Source: Micromonospora sp. C31
Lineage (GTDB): Bacteria; Actinomycetota; Actinomycetes; Mycobacteriales; Micromonosporaceae
Direction: 5' to 3'
Assembly: GCF_018070575.1 (NCBI RefSeq)
Contig: NZ_JAGPXN010000020.1
Location: forward strand, 62,001-126,000
Length of the DNA: 64,000 nucleotides
Positions within the stretch are counted from its first letter, which is position 1. The number at the start of each line of letters is the position of its first letter. The position numbers and the translations under genes were made by a program. The notes under the pieces were generated by a model. That model was given only the letters and a program-made list of their open reading frames with translations. It was not told the origin of the DNA and did no database searches. This document shows positions 52,300-60,909 of this stretch, piece by piece.

Positions 52300-53520
52300 G
52301 TGATCAGCAGCCACAACGAACCGCGGCCGAGCGACCTCGGCGACGTCCGGACAGCCAACCGCGCCCTGGTGCTGCGCCACGTACGCCGGCACGCCCCCTG
52401 CTCCCGGGCCGACATCGCGGCGCACACCGGGTTGAACAAGGCCACCGTGTCCAGCCTGGTCGGCGAGCTGATCGAGCGGCGGCTGCTGCGCGAGACCGGG
52501 CTGACCGAGAACCGGGTCGGCCGCCCCGCGACGATGCTCGTCCTCGACGGCGCCGCGTACGCGGCCCTGGGCATGCAGATCGGCGCCGACGAGCTGGTGG
52601 TGGTCGCCATCGACCTGGCCGGCACCCGGCTGCTCACCTGGCGCCGCGCCTTCGCCGCGCCGGCGTCCTCGCCCGCCGAGACCATCCGGGCGCTGGCGGC
52701 CCTGGCCCGACGGGCGATCACCCGGCTTACCGGGCAGGGCCGCCAGGTCCTCGGCCTCGCCGTGGGCGTGCCCGGCCTCGTCGGCCCCGACGGCGCCGTC
52801 CCCCGGGCCACCGCGCTGGGCTGGCGGGACGTCGCCCTCGCCGGCGACCTGCGCGCCGCGCTGCGCGAGCCGGACCTCACCGTCGACGTCGACACCGACG
52901 CCAACCTCGCCGTCCTCGCCGAGCACCGCCACGGCGCGTACGCCGGAGCCGCCCACCTCGTGCATCTCACCGGCGGGGCCTCGGTCGGCGCGGGGATCGT
53001 CGCCGACGGCCGGCTGCTGCGCGGCGGACGGGGGTTCGCCGGCGAGGTCGGGCACCTGACGCTCGACCCGGCCGGTCCCGGCTGCGCGTGCGGGCGGCGC
53101 GGCTGCCTGAACGCGTACGCCGGGCTGCCTGCGGTGGTCGGTCGCCTCCTGCCCGACACGCAGCAGGACGGACCGGTCACCGACTTCCTGCCGGAGATCG
53201 AGCGGATCCAGGCGCTGGCCCGCCAGGGCGACCCCACCGTCCTGGCCGGACTGGCCGACGTCGGCTGCCACCTCGGGCACGCCGCTTCCGTCCTGGCCAA
53301 CCTGCTCAACCCGCAGGCCGTCGTCCTCGGCGGGCACTTCACGGCCCTGGCGCCCTGGCTGCTGCCGGCGGCCCGCGCGGAGTTGGCCGCCCGCACCCAC
53401 GCCCCGGCCGCCGGCGGCTGCCTGCTCGACGCCTCCACCCTGGACTCGTCCGCCACCGCGCTCGGCGGCGCCACCGCCGCGCTCGCCACCGTCGAGTCGG
53501 GGCGGCTGCCCGCGGCGTGA
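52300..53520 (+). CDS. ROK family transcriptional repressor
   Basis: 406 residues from the GTG at 52300. N-terminal winged helix: RHAPCSRADIAAHTGLNKATVSSLVGELIER. Sugar-kinase-like body with the ROK signature GFAGEVGHLTLDPAGPGCACGRRGC holding the zinc-binding Cys (C-x-C-x-x-x-x-C). VGVPGLVGPDGAVPRATALGW matches the sugar-binding region of XylR/NagC-like repressors. It probably senses a mono- or disaccharide released by the neighbouring hydrolases and derepresses the divergent importer, and perhaps the GH42/GH31 pair. Confidence 0.92.
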   Translation: MISSHNEPRPSDLGDVRTANRALVLRHVRRHAPCSRADIAAHTGLNKATVSSLVGELIERRLLRETGLTENRVGRPATMLVLDGAAYAALGMQIGADELVVVAIDLAGTRLLTWRRAFAAPASSPAETIRALAALARRAITRLTGQGRQVLGLAVGVPGLVGPDGAVPRATALGWRDVALAGDLRAALREPDLTVDVDTDANLAVLAEHRHGAYAGAAHLVHLTGGASVGAGIVADGRLLRGGRGFAGEVGHLTLDPAGPGCACGRRGCLNAYAGLPAVVGRLLPDTQQDGPVTDFLPEIERIQALARQGDPTVLAGLADVGCHLGHAASVLANLLNPQAVVLGGHFTALAPWLLPAARAELAARTHAPAAGGCLLDASTLDSSATALGGATAALATVESGRLPAA

Positions 53521-53620
53521 TCCGGAGGGCCACCGGGCCTTGACCGCCACCGGGCCGGGGTGCCAACCTCGAACCGCCGCCTCGTGGTTCGGGCACCCGG
53601 GCGGCATGTCTCGGGCAGTC

Positions 53621-53711
53621 GTCGAAGCGCTTCACCGCTTCCGGGCCGGCGACCGCCACCTCCCTCACACGGCGATGCCGCTCGCGCCACCGTTCGTCGA
53701 AGCGCTTCGAC
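53621..53711. promoter_or_regulatory. Two LacI-family operators before GH3
   Basis: GTCGAAGCGCTTCACC at 53621-53636 and the perfect 16-bp palindrome GTCGAAGCGCTTCGAC at 53696-53711. The CGAAGCGCTTCG core is the standard LacI-family box of actinomycetes. The second box ends 40 bases before the GH3 ATG, and the two are 75 bases apart, suited to looping. The third gene-neighbour LacI protein (56202-57260) is the obvious ligand. Confidence 0.8.
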
Positions 53712-53751
53712 ACAGGCGTCGGGTGGACCCACGGAAGGCGACCCCGACCCC

Positions 53752-56205
53752 ATGACCCACCACTGCGCCCCCGCCCCGGAAGCCCTCGTCGACGACCTGC
53801 TGGGCCGGCTCACCCTGCCGGAGAAGCTCGGCCTGCTGCACCAGTGGCAGGCACCCGTGCCCCGGCTCGGCCTGCCCCCGTTCCGCACCGGCACCGAGGC
53901 GCTGCACGGAGTGGCGTGGCTCGGCGAGGCCACCGTCTTCCCGCAGACGCTCGGGCTCGCCAGCAGCTGGAACCCCGAGCTGGTCCGGGCCGTCGGCGCC
54001 GCCGTCGGCGACGAGGTCCGCGCCAAGCACCACGCCGACCCCGAGCGGGTCGGCCTCAACGTCTGGGCGCCCGTGGTCAACCCGCTGCGCGACCCCCGCT
54101 GGGGACGCAACGAGGAGGGCTGGTCCGAGGACCCGTGGCTGACCGGCCGGCTCGCCACCGCCTACGCCGAGGGACTGCGCGGCGAGCACCCCGACCGGCT
54201 GCGCACGGCGCCGACCGTCAAGCACTTCCTCGGCTACAACAACGAGACCGACCGGGCCACCACGTCCAGCGACCTGTCCCCCCGGGTGCTGCACGAGTAC
54301 GAGCTGCCCGCCTTCCGCGCCCCGCTGGCCGCCGGCGCGGCCGTGGCCGTGATGGCCTCCTACAACCTGGTCAACGGGGTGCCGGCACACCTGAGCCCGC
54401 TCATCGCCGACGAGCTGCGCCGCTGGGCGCCCGGGGAGCTGATGGTGGTCGGCGACGCCGGCGCGGTGACCAACATCGCCGGGGTCCAGGGCCACCTGCC
54501 CGAGCACGTCGACGGCTACGCCGCCGCCCTGCGCGCCGGCATCGACAGCTTCACCGAGGACGACGCCGACAGCGCCCCGACCGTCGCGCGGCTGACAGCG
54601 GCGCTGAACCGGGGGCTGATCGCCGTGTCCGACGTGGACCGCGCCGTGCGGCGGATCCTCACCGTCCGGGTCCGCCTCGGCGACCTGGACCCGCCGGGCG
54701 ACGACCCCTTCGCCGGCGTCGCGCCGGACACCGTCGACCGCCCCGCGCACCGGGACCTGGCCCGGGAGGCCGCCCGCCAGTCGATCGTGCTGCTGCGCAA
54801 CGACGGGCTGCTCCCGCTCACCGCCCCGGGGCTGCGGGTGGCCGTGCTCGGCCCGCTGGCCGACGCCGTGCACACCGACTGGTACAGCGGCACCCCGCCG
54901 TACACGGTCACCGCGTACCAGGGGCTCGTCGGGCGGCTGGCCGCGGTCAGCACCCACCCCGGCGTCGACCGGATCGCGCTGCGTGTCGGCGAGCGGTACG
55001 TCGGCTGCCCGGACACCGGCGACGGCGGCGCGCTGACCGTCGGCGCCGACGCCGCCGCGTTCGACGTCTTCGACTGGGGACGCGACGTGGTGGCGCTGCG
55101 CGCCGTGGGCAACGGCCGCCACGTCGGAGCCGACGAGGCCGGCGCGCTCGCCAACGACCGCCCGGGGCCGGGCGGCTGGGTGGTCCGGGAGACCTTCCGC
55201 TTGCACGACGGGCCCGGCGGCACGGTGCTGCTGCACCACCTCGCCTCCGGCCGGTACGTCGCCGTCGACGCGCACGGGCGGCTCAACGCCGACGCCCCGA
55301 CGCCGGGCGACGCGACCCGGTTCACGGTGGACCTGCTGGCCGACGGGGCCGCCCAGGCCGCCGCCCTGGCCGCCGACGCCGACGTGGCGGTGGTGGTGCT
55401 GGGCAACCACCCGATGGTCAACGGCCGCGAGACCGAGGACCGCGTCGACCTGGCCCTGCCCACCGGGCAGGAGGCGCTGCTGCGGGCCGTGCACGCCGCC
55501 AACCCGCGCACCGTGCTGGTGGTGACCAGCAGCTACCCGTACGCGCTCGGGCAGGTCGGCACGCGCCTGCCGGCGGTGCTGTGGTGCGCGCACGGCGGCC
55601 AGGAGCACGGCACCGCGCTGGGCGACGTGCTGGTGGGCGACGCCGAACCCGGCGGCCGGCTCACCCAGACCTGGTACGCCGACGCCGCCGAGCTGCCCGA
55701 CCTGCTCGACTACGACGTGATCGGCTCCGACGCCACCTACCTGTACCACCGGGGCGACCCGCTGTACCCGTTCGGCCACGGGCTCAGCTACACCCGCTTC
55801 GACTACGCCGGCCTGCGGTTGAGCGCCACCGAAGCCACCGTGGGCGAAGAGGTCGAGGTGAGCGTCGAGGTCACCAACGCCGGCGACCGTCCCGGCGAGG
55901 AGGTCGTGCAGCTCTACACCCGCCAGCGCCGCTCCCGCGTCAAGCAGCCGCTGCGCCAGCTGCGCGACTTCGCCCGGATCAGCCTCGCACCCGGGCAGCG
56001 GCAGGTGGTCCGGCTGCGGCTGCGTACCGCCGAGCTGAGCTGGTGGGACGAGACCCGGGGCCGCCGCGTCGTGGAGGACGCCACCCACACCGTCCTGGTC
56101 GGACGTTGCGCGCGCGACGTGCGGCTGGTCGGCGCCCTCACCGTACGCGGCGACGAGACGCCCGACGGGCGGACGGCCGTGCCGGCGTCGGGGCGGGCGC
56201 GGTGA
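53752..56205 (+). CDS. GH3 beta-glucosidase/beta-xylosidase with inserted fascin-like domain
   Basis: 817 residues from the ATG at 53752. TIM-barrel domain: FRTGTEALHGVAWLGEATVF, DPRWGRNEEGWSEDPWLTGR, PTVKHFLGYNNETDR, and the nucleophile Asp in LMVVGDAGAVTNIAG. The alpha/beta sandwich starts at SIVLLRNDGLLPL. Between residues ~430 and ~540 an extra domain is inserted (VVALRAVGNGRHVGADEAG, VLLHHLASGRYVAVDAHGRL), with the repeated RYVAVD/RHVGAD pattern of fascin-like beta-trefoils, at the place where many GH3s have PA14. A fibronectin-III domain closes it. No signal peptide. Likely cleaves the glucan backbone or released xylosides. Confidence 0.9.
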   Translation: MTHHCAPAPEALVDDLLGRLTLPEKLGLLHQWQAPVPRLGLPPFRTGTEALHGVAWLGEATVFPQTLGLASSWNPELVRAVGAAVGDEVRAKHHADPERVGLNVWAPVVNPLRDPRWGRNEEGWSEDPWLTGRLATAYAEGLRGEHPDRLRTAPTVKHFLGYNNETDRATTSSDLSPRVLHEYELPAFRAPLAAGAAVAVMASYNLVNGVPAHLSPLIADELRRWAPGELMVVGDAGAVTNIAGVQGHLPEHVDGYAAALRAGIDSFTEDDADSAPTVARLTAALNRGLIAVSDVDRAVRRILTVRVRLGDLDPPGDDPFAGVAPDTVDRPAHRDLAREAARQSIVLLRNDGLLPLTAPGLRVAVLGPLADAVHTDWYSGTPPYTVTAYQGLVGRLAAVSTHPGVDRIALRVGERYVGCPDTGDGGALTVGADAAAFDVFDWGRDVVALRAVGNGRHVGADEAGALANDRPGPGGWVVRETFRLHDGPGGTVLLHHLASGRYVAVDAHGRLNADAPTPGDATRFTVDLLADGAAQAAALAADADVAVVVLGNHPMVNGRETEDRVDLALPTGQEALLRAVHAANPRTVLVVTSSYPYALGQVGTRLPAVLWCAHGGQEHGTALGDVLVGDAEPGGRLTQTWYADAAELPDLLDYDVIGSDATYLYHRGDPLYPFGHGLSYTRFDYAGLRLSATEATVGEEVEVSVEVTNAGDRPGEEVVQLYTRQRRSRVKQPLRQLRDFARISLAPGQRQVVRLRLRTAELSWWDETRGRRVVEDATHTVLVGRCARDVRLVGALTVRGDETPDGRTAVPASGRAR

Positions 56206-57260
56206 GCGGGTCGCGTGGGCGCCCGTCGCCCGAGCAGCCCACCATCGCCGACGTCGCCCGGCACGCCGGGGTCGCGGTGAGCACCGTGTCGTACGTGCTC
56301 AGCGGCAAGCGCGCCATCTCCGAGGTCACCCGCAACCGGGTGCTGGCCAGCATCCGGCTGCTCGGCTACCACCCGCACGCCGGCGCGCGGGCCCTGGCCA
56401 GCCGCCGGGCCAACGTGATCGCGCTGGTCCTGCCGCTGCGCGCCGGCATGCAGGTGCCCGTGGTGATGCAGTTCGCCATGGCCGTGGTCACCACCGCCCG
56501 CCGCTTCGACCACGACGTGCTGCTGGTCACCTCCGACGAGGGGCCCGCCGGCCTGCGGCGCGTCGCCGCCACCGCCCTGGTCGACGGCGTGCTGGTCATG
56601 GACGTGGAGCTGGACGATGCCCGGGTGCCGCTGCTGCGGGAGCTGGCCCGACCCGGCGTGCTCATCGGCCTGCCCGCCGACGCCACCGGCCTGACCTGCG
56701 TGGACCTGGACTTCCACCGTGCCGGCTGGGCGTGCGTGGCGCATCTGGCCGGGCTGGGGCACCGGCGCGTCGCGCTGCTCGGCGCGCCCGCCGCCGTCTA
56801 CGACCGGGGCACGGGTTTCGCGCACCGCACCCGCGCCGGCGTGGTGGAGGCCGCCGCCGGGCACGGCGTCGACGCGGTGACACTGCCCTGCGAGGAGAGC
56901 GCGGTGGCCGTCCGCCGCACCCTCACCGACCTGCTGGAGCGCCATCCCGACGTGTCGGGCCTGATCGTGCAGAACGAGGCCGCCGTGGATCCGGTGCTGG
57001 CCACGCTGCCCACCCTGGGCCGGCGGGTGCCGCGCGACGTGTCGGTGGTCGCCGTCTGCCCGGACCGCTTCGCCGAGCAGGCACACCCGATGCTCACCGC
57101 CGTGCCGGTGCCCGCCGAGGAGATCGGCACGCGGGCCGTGTCGCTGCTCATGGGCAAACTCGACGGCGAGGCGGTGCCGGAGGTCACCCTGCTGCCGCCC
57201 CGGCTGACGGTACGCGACAGCACCGCCGCCCCCGCCGCGACGGCGAAGGCCGACCGGTGA
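56202..57260 (+). CDS. LacI family transcriptional repressor
   Basis: 352 residues from the GTG at 56202, overlapping the GH3 stop by 4 bases (GTGA). LacI HTH: PTIADVARHAGVAVSTVSYVLSGKR, and hinge HPHAGARALASRR. The periplasmic-binding-like core contains VIALVLPLRAGMQVPVV, ALVDGVLVMDVELDD and VPRDVSVVAVCPDRF. It sits in the middle of the GH3-lacI-GH95 operon and likely represses it through the two boxes at 53621-53711. The inducer is probably a sugar such as fucose, xylose or a glucan dimer. Confidence 0.93.
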   Translation: MSGSRGRPSPEQPTIADVARHAGVAVSTVSYVLSGKRAISEVTRNRVLASIRLLGYHPHAGARALASRRANVIALVLPLRAGMQVPVVMQFAMAVVTTARRFDHDVLLVTSDEGPAGLRRVAATALVDGVLVMDVELDDARVPLLRELARPGVLIGLPADATGLTCVDLDFHRAGWACVAHLAGLGHRRVALLGAPAAVYDRGTGFAHRTRAGVVEAAAGHGVDAVTLPCEESAVAVRRTLTDLLERHPDVSGLIVQNEAAVDPVLATLPTLGRRVPRDVSVVAVCPDRFAEQAHPMLTAVPVPAEEIGTRAVSLLMGKLDGEAVPEVTLLPPRLTVRDSTAAPAATAKADR

Positions 57261-59479
57261 CCGGCGGGCCGCCGCCGGCCGCGCACCGCATCGTCGACAC
57301 CGCCCCCGCCGGGCGCTGGGAGGACGCGTTCCTCTCCGGCAACGGCGAGGCCGGGATCATGGTGTACGGCCGGCCGCACGCCGAGCACATCATCGTCAAC
57401 CACCACCGTTTCGTGCTGCCCAACGGCACCCGCGACGCCCGGCCGCCCGAGCTGGCCGCCCTGCTGCCCCGCGTCCGTGCGCTGATCCTCGCCGGTCGGC
57501 GCGCCGAGGCCAGCCGGCTGCTCGCCGGCGACGGGGTGCTGCGCTGGACGCAGTCGTTCCACCCCGGCTTCGCCCTCACCGTCGACGCCGTTGCGCCCGG
57601 CCCGGTCGACGACTACCGGCGGCGCACCGAGTTCACCACCGGCGAGGTCGTCGTCGAGTGGGCCGACGGGCGGCGGCGCTCGTTCGTCTCGCGCGCCGAC
57701 GCGCTGGTGGTCACCCACGTCGACGCGGGCGCCTGCGAGGTGGGCGTCACCGGGGACCTGCCCGGCCGGCCGGCGTCGGTGCGCTACACCGTCGCCGCGT
57801 ACCGCCGGGATGATCTGGTGTTCCTGCGGGTGCGGGGCCGCTACCCCGACGCGGGCGGCGCGTACGGCTTCGAGGGGCTCACCCTGCTGCGCGGCGACGT
57901 GGCGGTCGTCGGCGACCGGGTGGTGGTGCGCGGCCCGGCGCTGCTGATGACGGTGCTCGACCGGCCCGACGCGCCGCCGTGGCGCACCGGCGACCTGGCG
58001 CAGCGGCTGGCCGCCCACGCCGACGACGACTACGACAGCCTGCTGGCCCGGCACGTGGCGCTGCACGGCCGCGCCTACCGGCGGGTGAGCCTGGACCTGG
58101 CAGTGCCAGCGGCGCAGCGGGAACTGCCCGTGGGTGAGCTGATCGCGGCGCAGGACGCCGACCCGGGCACGCTCCAGCCGGCCCTGCTGGAGCGGTTGTT
58201 CCACGCCGGGCGGTACCTGCTGCTCAGCTCCAGCGGGGTGCTGCCGCCCCGGCTGACCGGACTGTGGCTCGGCTCGTGGGACGCCGCCTGGGCCGGTGAC
58301 TTCACCACCGACGCCAACCTGAACCTGCAACTGGCCGGCGCGAACGTGGGCGCCCTGCCGGAGGTCGCCGCCGCCCACGCCAACCTGGTGCGCGGGCAGG
58401 TCGACGACTGGCGGCGCAACGCGCGGGCGATCTACGGCGCCCGGGGCCTGCTGGCGCCCAGCCGCACCGACGGCGAGCACGGCCACCTGTTCCACCTGCA
58501 CGCCGACTGGCCGTTCGCGGCGTGGCTGCCCGGCGCGCACTGGCTGCTGCACCCGCTGTACGAGCACCACCTGGTCACCGGCGCGCCCCTCGGGGAGGTC
58601 GCCGGCTGGCTGGTGGAGGTGGCGGACTTCTTCGCGGATCTGCTGACGGTCACCGACGAGGCGGGCACCGTGGTGGTCGTGCCGTCGTACTCGGCGGAGA
58701 CCGGCCCGTACGACGAGCGGGGGCGGGCCGTGCACGTGGCGGTCAACGCCACGATGGACATCGCCGCCGCCCGGCACGCCCTGCGTACCGCCGCCGAGGT
58801 CAGCGGCGTCGACCGGTGGGCGGGGCTGCTTCGGCGGCTGCCCGCGTACCGGGTGGACGGGCGCGGCGCGTTGGCGGAGTGGGCGTGGCCCGGCTACCAC
58901 GGCAACGACGACCACCGGCACGTCAGCCACCTCTACCCCGTGTGGCCGCTGGACGAGATCGACCCGGACGACACCCCCGAGCTGGCGCGGGCCGCGCACC
59001 GGGCGCTGAGCCTGCGCGGCGACGAGAACCTGTCGGCGCACGGCAGCCTGCACCGGGCGCTGGCCGCCGCCCGCCTGCACGACGGCGCCCTGACCCGGGC
59101 GAACCTGTTGAAGATCCTCGGCAACGACATGTTCTTCCGGTCGCTGATGAGCGCGCACAACCCGGGCCTGGTGACGTACAACGCCGACGCCGCGCACGCC
59201 CTGCCGGCGGTGCTGATCGAGTCGCTGGTGCAGTCCCGCCCGGGGCTGCTGCGGCTGCTGCCGGCCGTGCTTCCGGGCCTGGGCGCCGGGGTGCTGCGCG
59301 GGGTGGCGTGCCGGGGCCGGGTCGGCGTCGAGGAGCTGTCCTGGTCGCCGGGGCGGGTGCGGGCCCGCCTGCTCTCCCCCGTCGCGCAGCGGCTGAGGGT
59401 GCGCAGCCCGTACGGGCAGCGGGAGATGGACCTGGTGGCGGCGACGCCGCTCGAGGTGGTCTTCGCCGCCCGGGATTGA
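57257..59479 (+). CDS. GH95 alpha-L-fucosidase family protein
   Basis: 740 residues from the GTG at 57257 (4-base overlap with lacI). N-terminal beta-sandwich (GRWEDAFLSGNGEAGIMVYGRP), then the (alpha/alpha)6 barrel. Catalytic GH95 features: FTTDANLNLQLAGANVGALPE holds the paired Asn residues that activate water; HWLLHPLYEHHLVTG holds the general-acid Glu; and the C-terminal VTYNADAAHALPAVLIESLVQS carries the conserved Asp/Glu region. It is an inverting enzyme that removes alpha-1,2-L-fucose (some members L-galactose). No signal peptide. In this locus it would defucosylate xyloglucan oligosaccharides. Confidence 0.88.
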   Translation: MTGGPPPAAHRIVDTAPAGRWEDAFLSGNGEAGIMVYGRPHAEHIIVNHHRFVLPNGTRDARPPELAALLPRVRALILAGRRAEASRLLAGDGVLRWTQSFHPGFALTVDAVAPGPVDDYRRRTEFTTGEVVVEWADGRRRSFVSRADALVVTHVDAGACEVGVTGDLPGRPASVRYTVAAYRRDDLVFLRVRGRYPDAGGAYGFEGLTLLRGDVAVVGDRVVVRGPALLMTVLDRPDAPPWRTGDLAQRLAAHADDDYDSLLARHVALHGRAYRRVSLDLAVPAAQRELPVGELIAAQDADPGTLQPALLERLFHAGRYLLLSSSGVLPPRLTGLWLGSWDAAWAGDFTTDANLNLQLAGANVGALPEVAAAHANLVRGQVDDWRRNARAIYGARGLLAPSRTDGEHGHLFHLHADWPFAAWLPGAHWLLHPLYEHHLVTGAPLGEVAGWLVEVADFFADLLTVTDEAGTVVVVPSYSAETGPYDERGRAVHVAVNATMDIAAARHALRTAAEVSGVDRWAGLLRRLPAYRVDGRGALAEWAWPGYHGNDDHRHVSHLYPVWPLDEIDPDDTPELARAAHRALSLRGDENLSAHGSLHRALAAARLHDGALTRANLLKILGNDMFFRSLMSAHNPGLVTYNADAAHALPAVLIESLVQSRPGLLRLLPAVLPGLGAGVLRGVACRGRVGVEELSWSPGRVRARLLSPVAQRLRVRSPYGQREMDLVAATPLEVVFAARD

Positions 59480-59537
59480 CGGGCCGTCGGCGTCGGGGCC
59501 TCGGGTGGGCTCGGGGCCGGACGCGCGCGTCGGGCGC

Positions 59538-60056
59538 TCAGAGCGCGTCGGGGCGGCCGAGCGCCGGATGCCGCTCGCCGGGGCCGGCGTGCCACACGGG
59601 GGCGTCCTCGCGCAGCGCGGTGTCGATGCGCAGCCGCGCCCACTCGTTGACCTCCGGCAGGTCGGCCGGGTCGAAGAAGGCCACCTCCGTGGACTCGTCG
59701 TCGTTGACGCGCGGCTCGCCACCCACCGCCCGGCAGCGGAACCACACGTTCAGGTACTCGCACACGTCGCCGTTGGGGTAGACGACGGGGTGGGTGGCGA
59801 CGCCGGCGACCCCGTCGATACGTACGTGCACGCCGGTCTCCTCGTACACCTCCCGCACGACGGCGTCGGCGGGTTGCTCACCGGGGTCGATGAGGCCGGC
59901 GGGCACCGACCAGCCGCCGTTGTCGGCACGCCGGGCCAGCAGCACCCGTCCGGCGTCGTCCCGCACGACCGCGCTGACGCCGGGCAGCAGGAGCAGGCCG
60001 CGCCCGACGTGGGCGCGCAGCCGGGCGACGTACGGGGAGATGGCCACGTCGGCCAC
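59538..60056 (-). CDS. NUDIX hydrolase
   Basis: 172 residues. A complete Nudix box, GLIDPGEQPADAVVREVYEETGV, is preceded by the strand SAVVRDDAGRVLLARRADNGG and WSVPAG. Members hydrolyse a nucleoside diphosphate linked to another group. The N-terminal ISPYVARLRAHVGRGLLLLPG is common in actinobacterial Nudix proteins of the ADP-ribose-type group. It follows the SDR-FMO genes on the same strand (1-base gap) and may be in their operon. Confidence 0.92.
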   Translation of the reverse strand: MADVAISPYVARLRAHVGRGLLLLPGVSAVVRDDAGRVLLARRADNGGWSVPAGLIDPGEQPADAVVREVYEETGVHVRIDGVAGVATHPVVYPNGDVCEYLNVWFRCRAVGGEPRVNDDESTEVAFFDPADLPEVNEWARLRIDTALREDAPVWHAGPGERHPALGRPDAL

Positions 60057-60057
60057 G

Positions 60058-60909
60058 CTAGCCGGTGCCGGCGCGGTGGCGGCGCCGCATCCCGGCGGCC
60101 AGCGGCGCGGCGTCCAGGTCCCCGGCGGCGATCCGGGCGGCGACGGTACGGCGCACGAGCCGGTCGGCCAGCGCCGGCGCGTGCCGGGCGAGGGCCAGTT
60201 CCAGGCGCCCGCGCCCGGTGGTGGCCACGTCCCGGGGTGCGCGCCGGGCGGTCGCGGCGCGCAGGATCGCCGCGACGACCCCCTGCACGGGTTCCGGGCG
60301 GGACACCCCCCGCAGGGACAGGCCGGCGTCGGCGGTGCTGTCGTGGATCGGCGAGGCGACCATGCTCGGGTAGACGACGCTCACCCCGACGTGGGTGCCC
60401 ACCTCGTGGCGCAGCGCGTCGGCATAGGCGACCAGGGCCCGCTTGCTGACCCCGTAAGCGGCGGCCAGGGGCAGCGGCAGCAGCGCCATCCGGCTGGCGA
60501 CGAAGACCACCCGGCCGCGAGCGGCCTCCAGGGCGGGCAGCGCGGCGGCGGTGGTCCGCCACGCGGCGAGCAGGTTCACCTCCAACTGCTGACGCACCAC
60601 CTCGCCCGGTGGCAGCTCGGCCGGGGCGGGGCCGCCGACGCCGGCGTTGTTGACCAGCAGGTCCAGCCCGCCGAGCCGGTCCACGGCGGCGGCGACCGTC
60701 GGCGCCACGGCGGCCGGGTCGGTCAGGTCGCAGCCGAGCACCGGCACGCCGCCGACGGCGCCCGGACGGCCCTCGACGTCGACGCTGCCCGGCTGGCGGT
60801 CGATGCCCACCACGCGCGCCCCGGCGGCGGTGAACGCGGCGCACAACTGCCGGCCGAAGGTGCCGCTGGCCCCGGTGACCAGCACCCGGCGACCCTCCAA
60901 CGCGCTCAC
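60058..60909 (-). CDS. SDR family NAD(P)-dependent oxidoreductase
   Basis: 283 residues from the GTG at 60909, overlapping the FMO stop by 4 bases. TGASGTFGRQL (cofactor loop), LVNNAGVGG, Ser in VVFVASRMALLP, Y-x-x-x-K in AAYGVSKRAL. The ~60-residue tail after VVYPSMVASPI (LARHAPALADRLVRRTVAARI) is a feature of SDRs that act beside Baeyer-Villiger-like monooxygenases. It probably oxidises an alcohol to the ketone used by the FMO, or reduces a product. Confidence 0.9.
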   Translation of the reverse strand: MSALEGRRVLVTGASGTFGRQLCAAFTAAGARVVGIDRQPGSVDVEGRPGAVGGVPVLGCDLTDPAAVAPTVAAAVDRLGGLDLLVNNAGVGGPAPAELPPGEVVRQQLEVNLLAAWRTTAAALPALEAARGRVVFVASRMALLPLPLAAAYGVSKRALVAYADALRHEVGTHVGVSVVYPSMVASPIHDSTADAGLSLRGVSRPEPVQGVVAAILRAATARRAPRDVATTGRGRLELALARHAPALADRLVRRTVAARIAAGDLDAAPLAAGMRRRHRAGTG

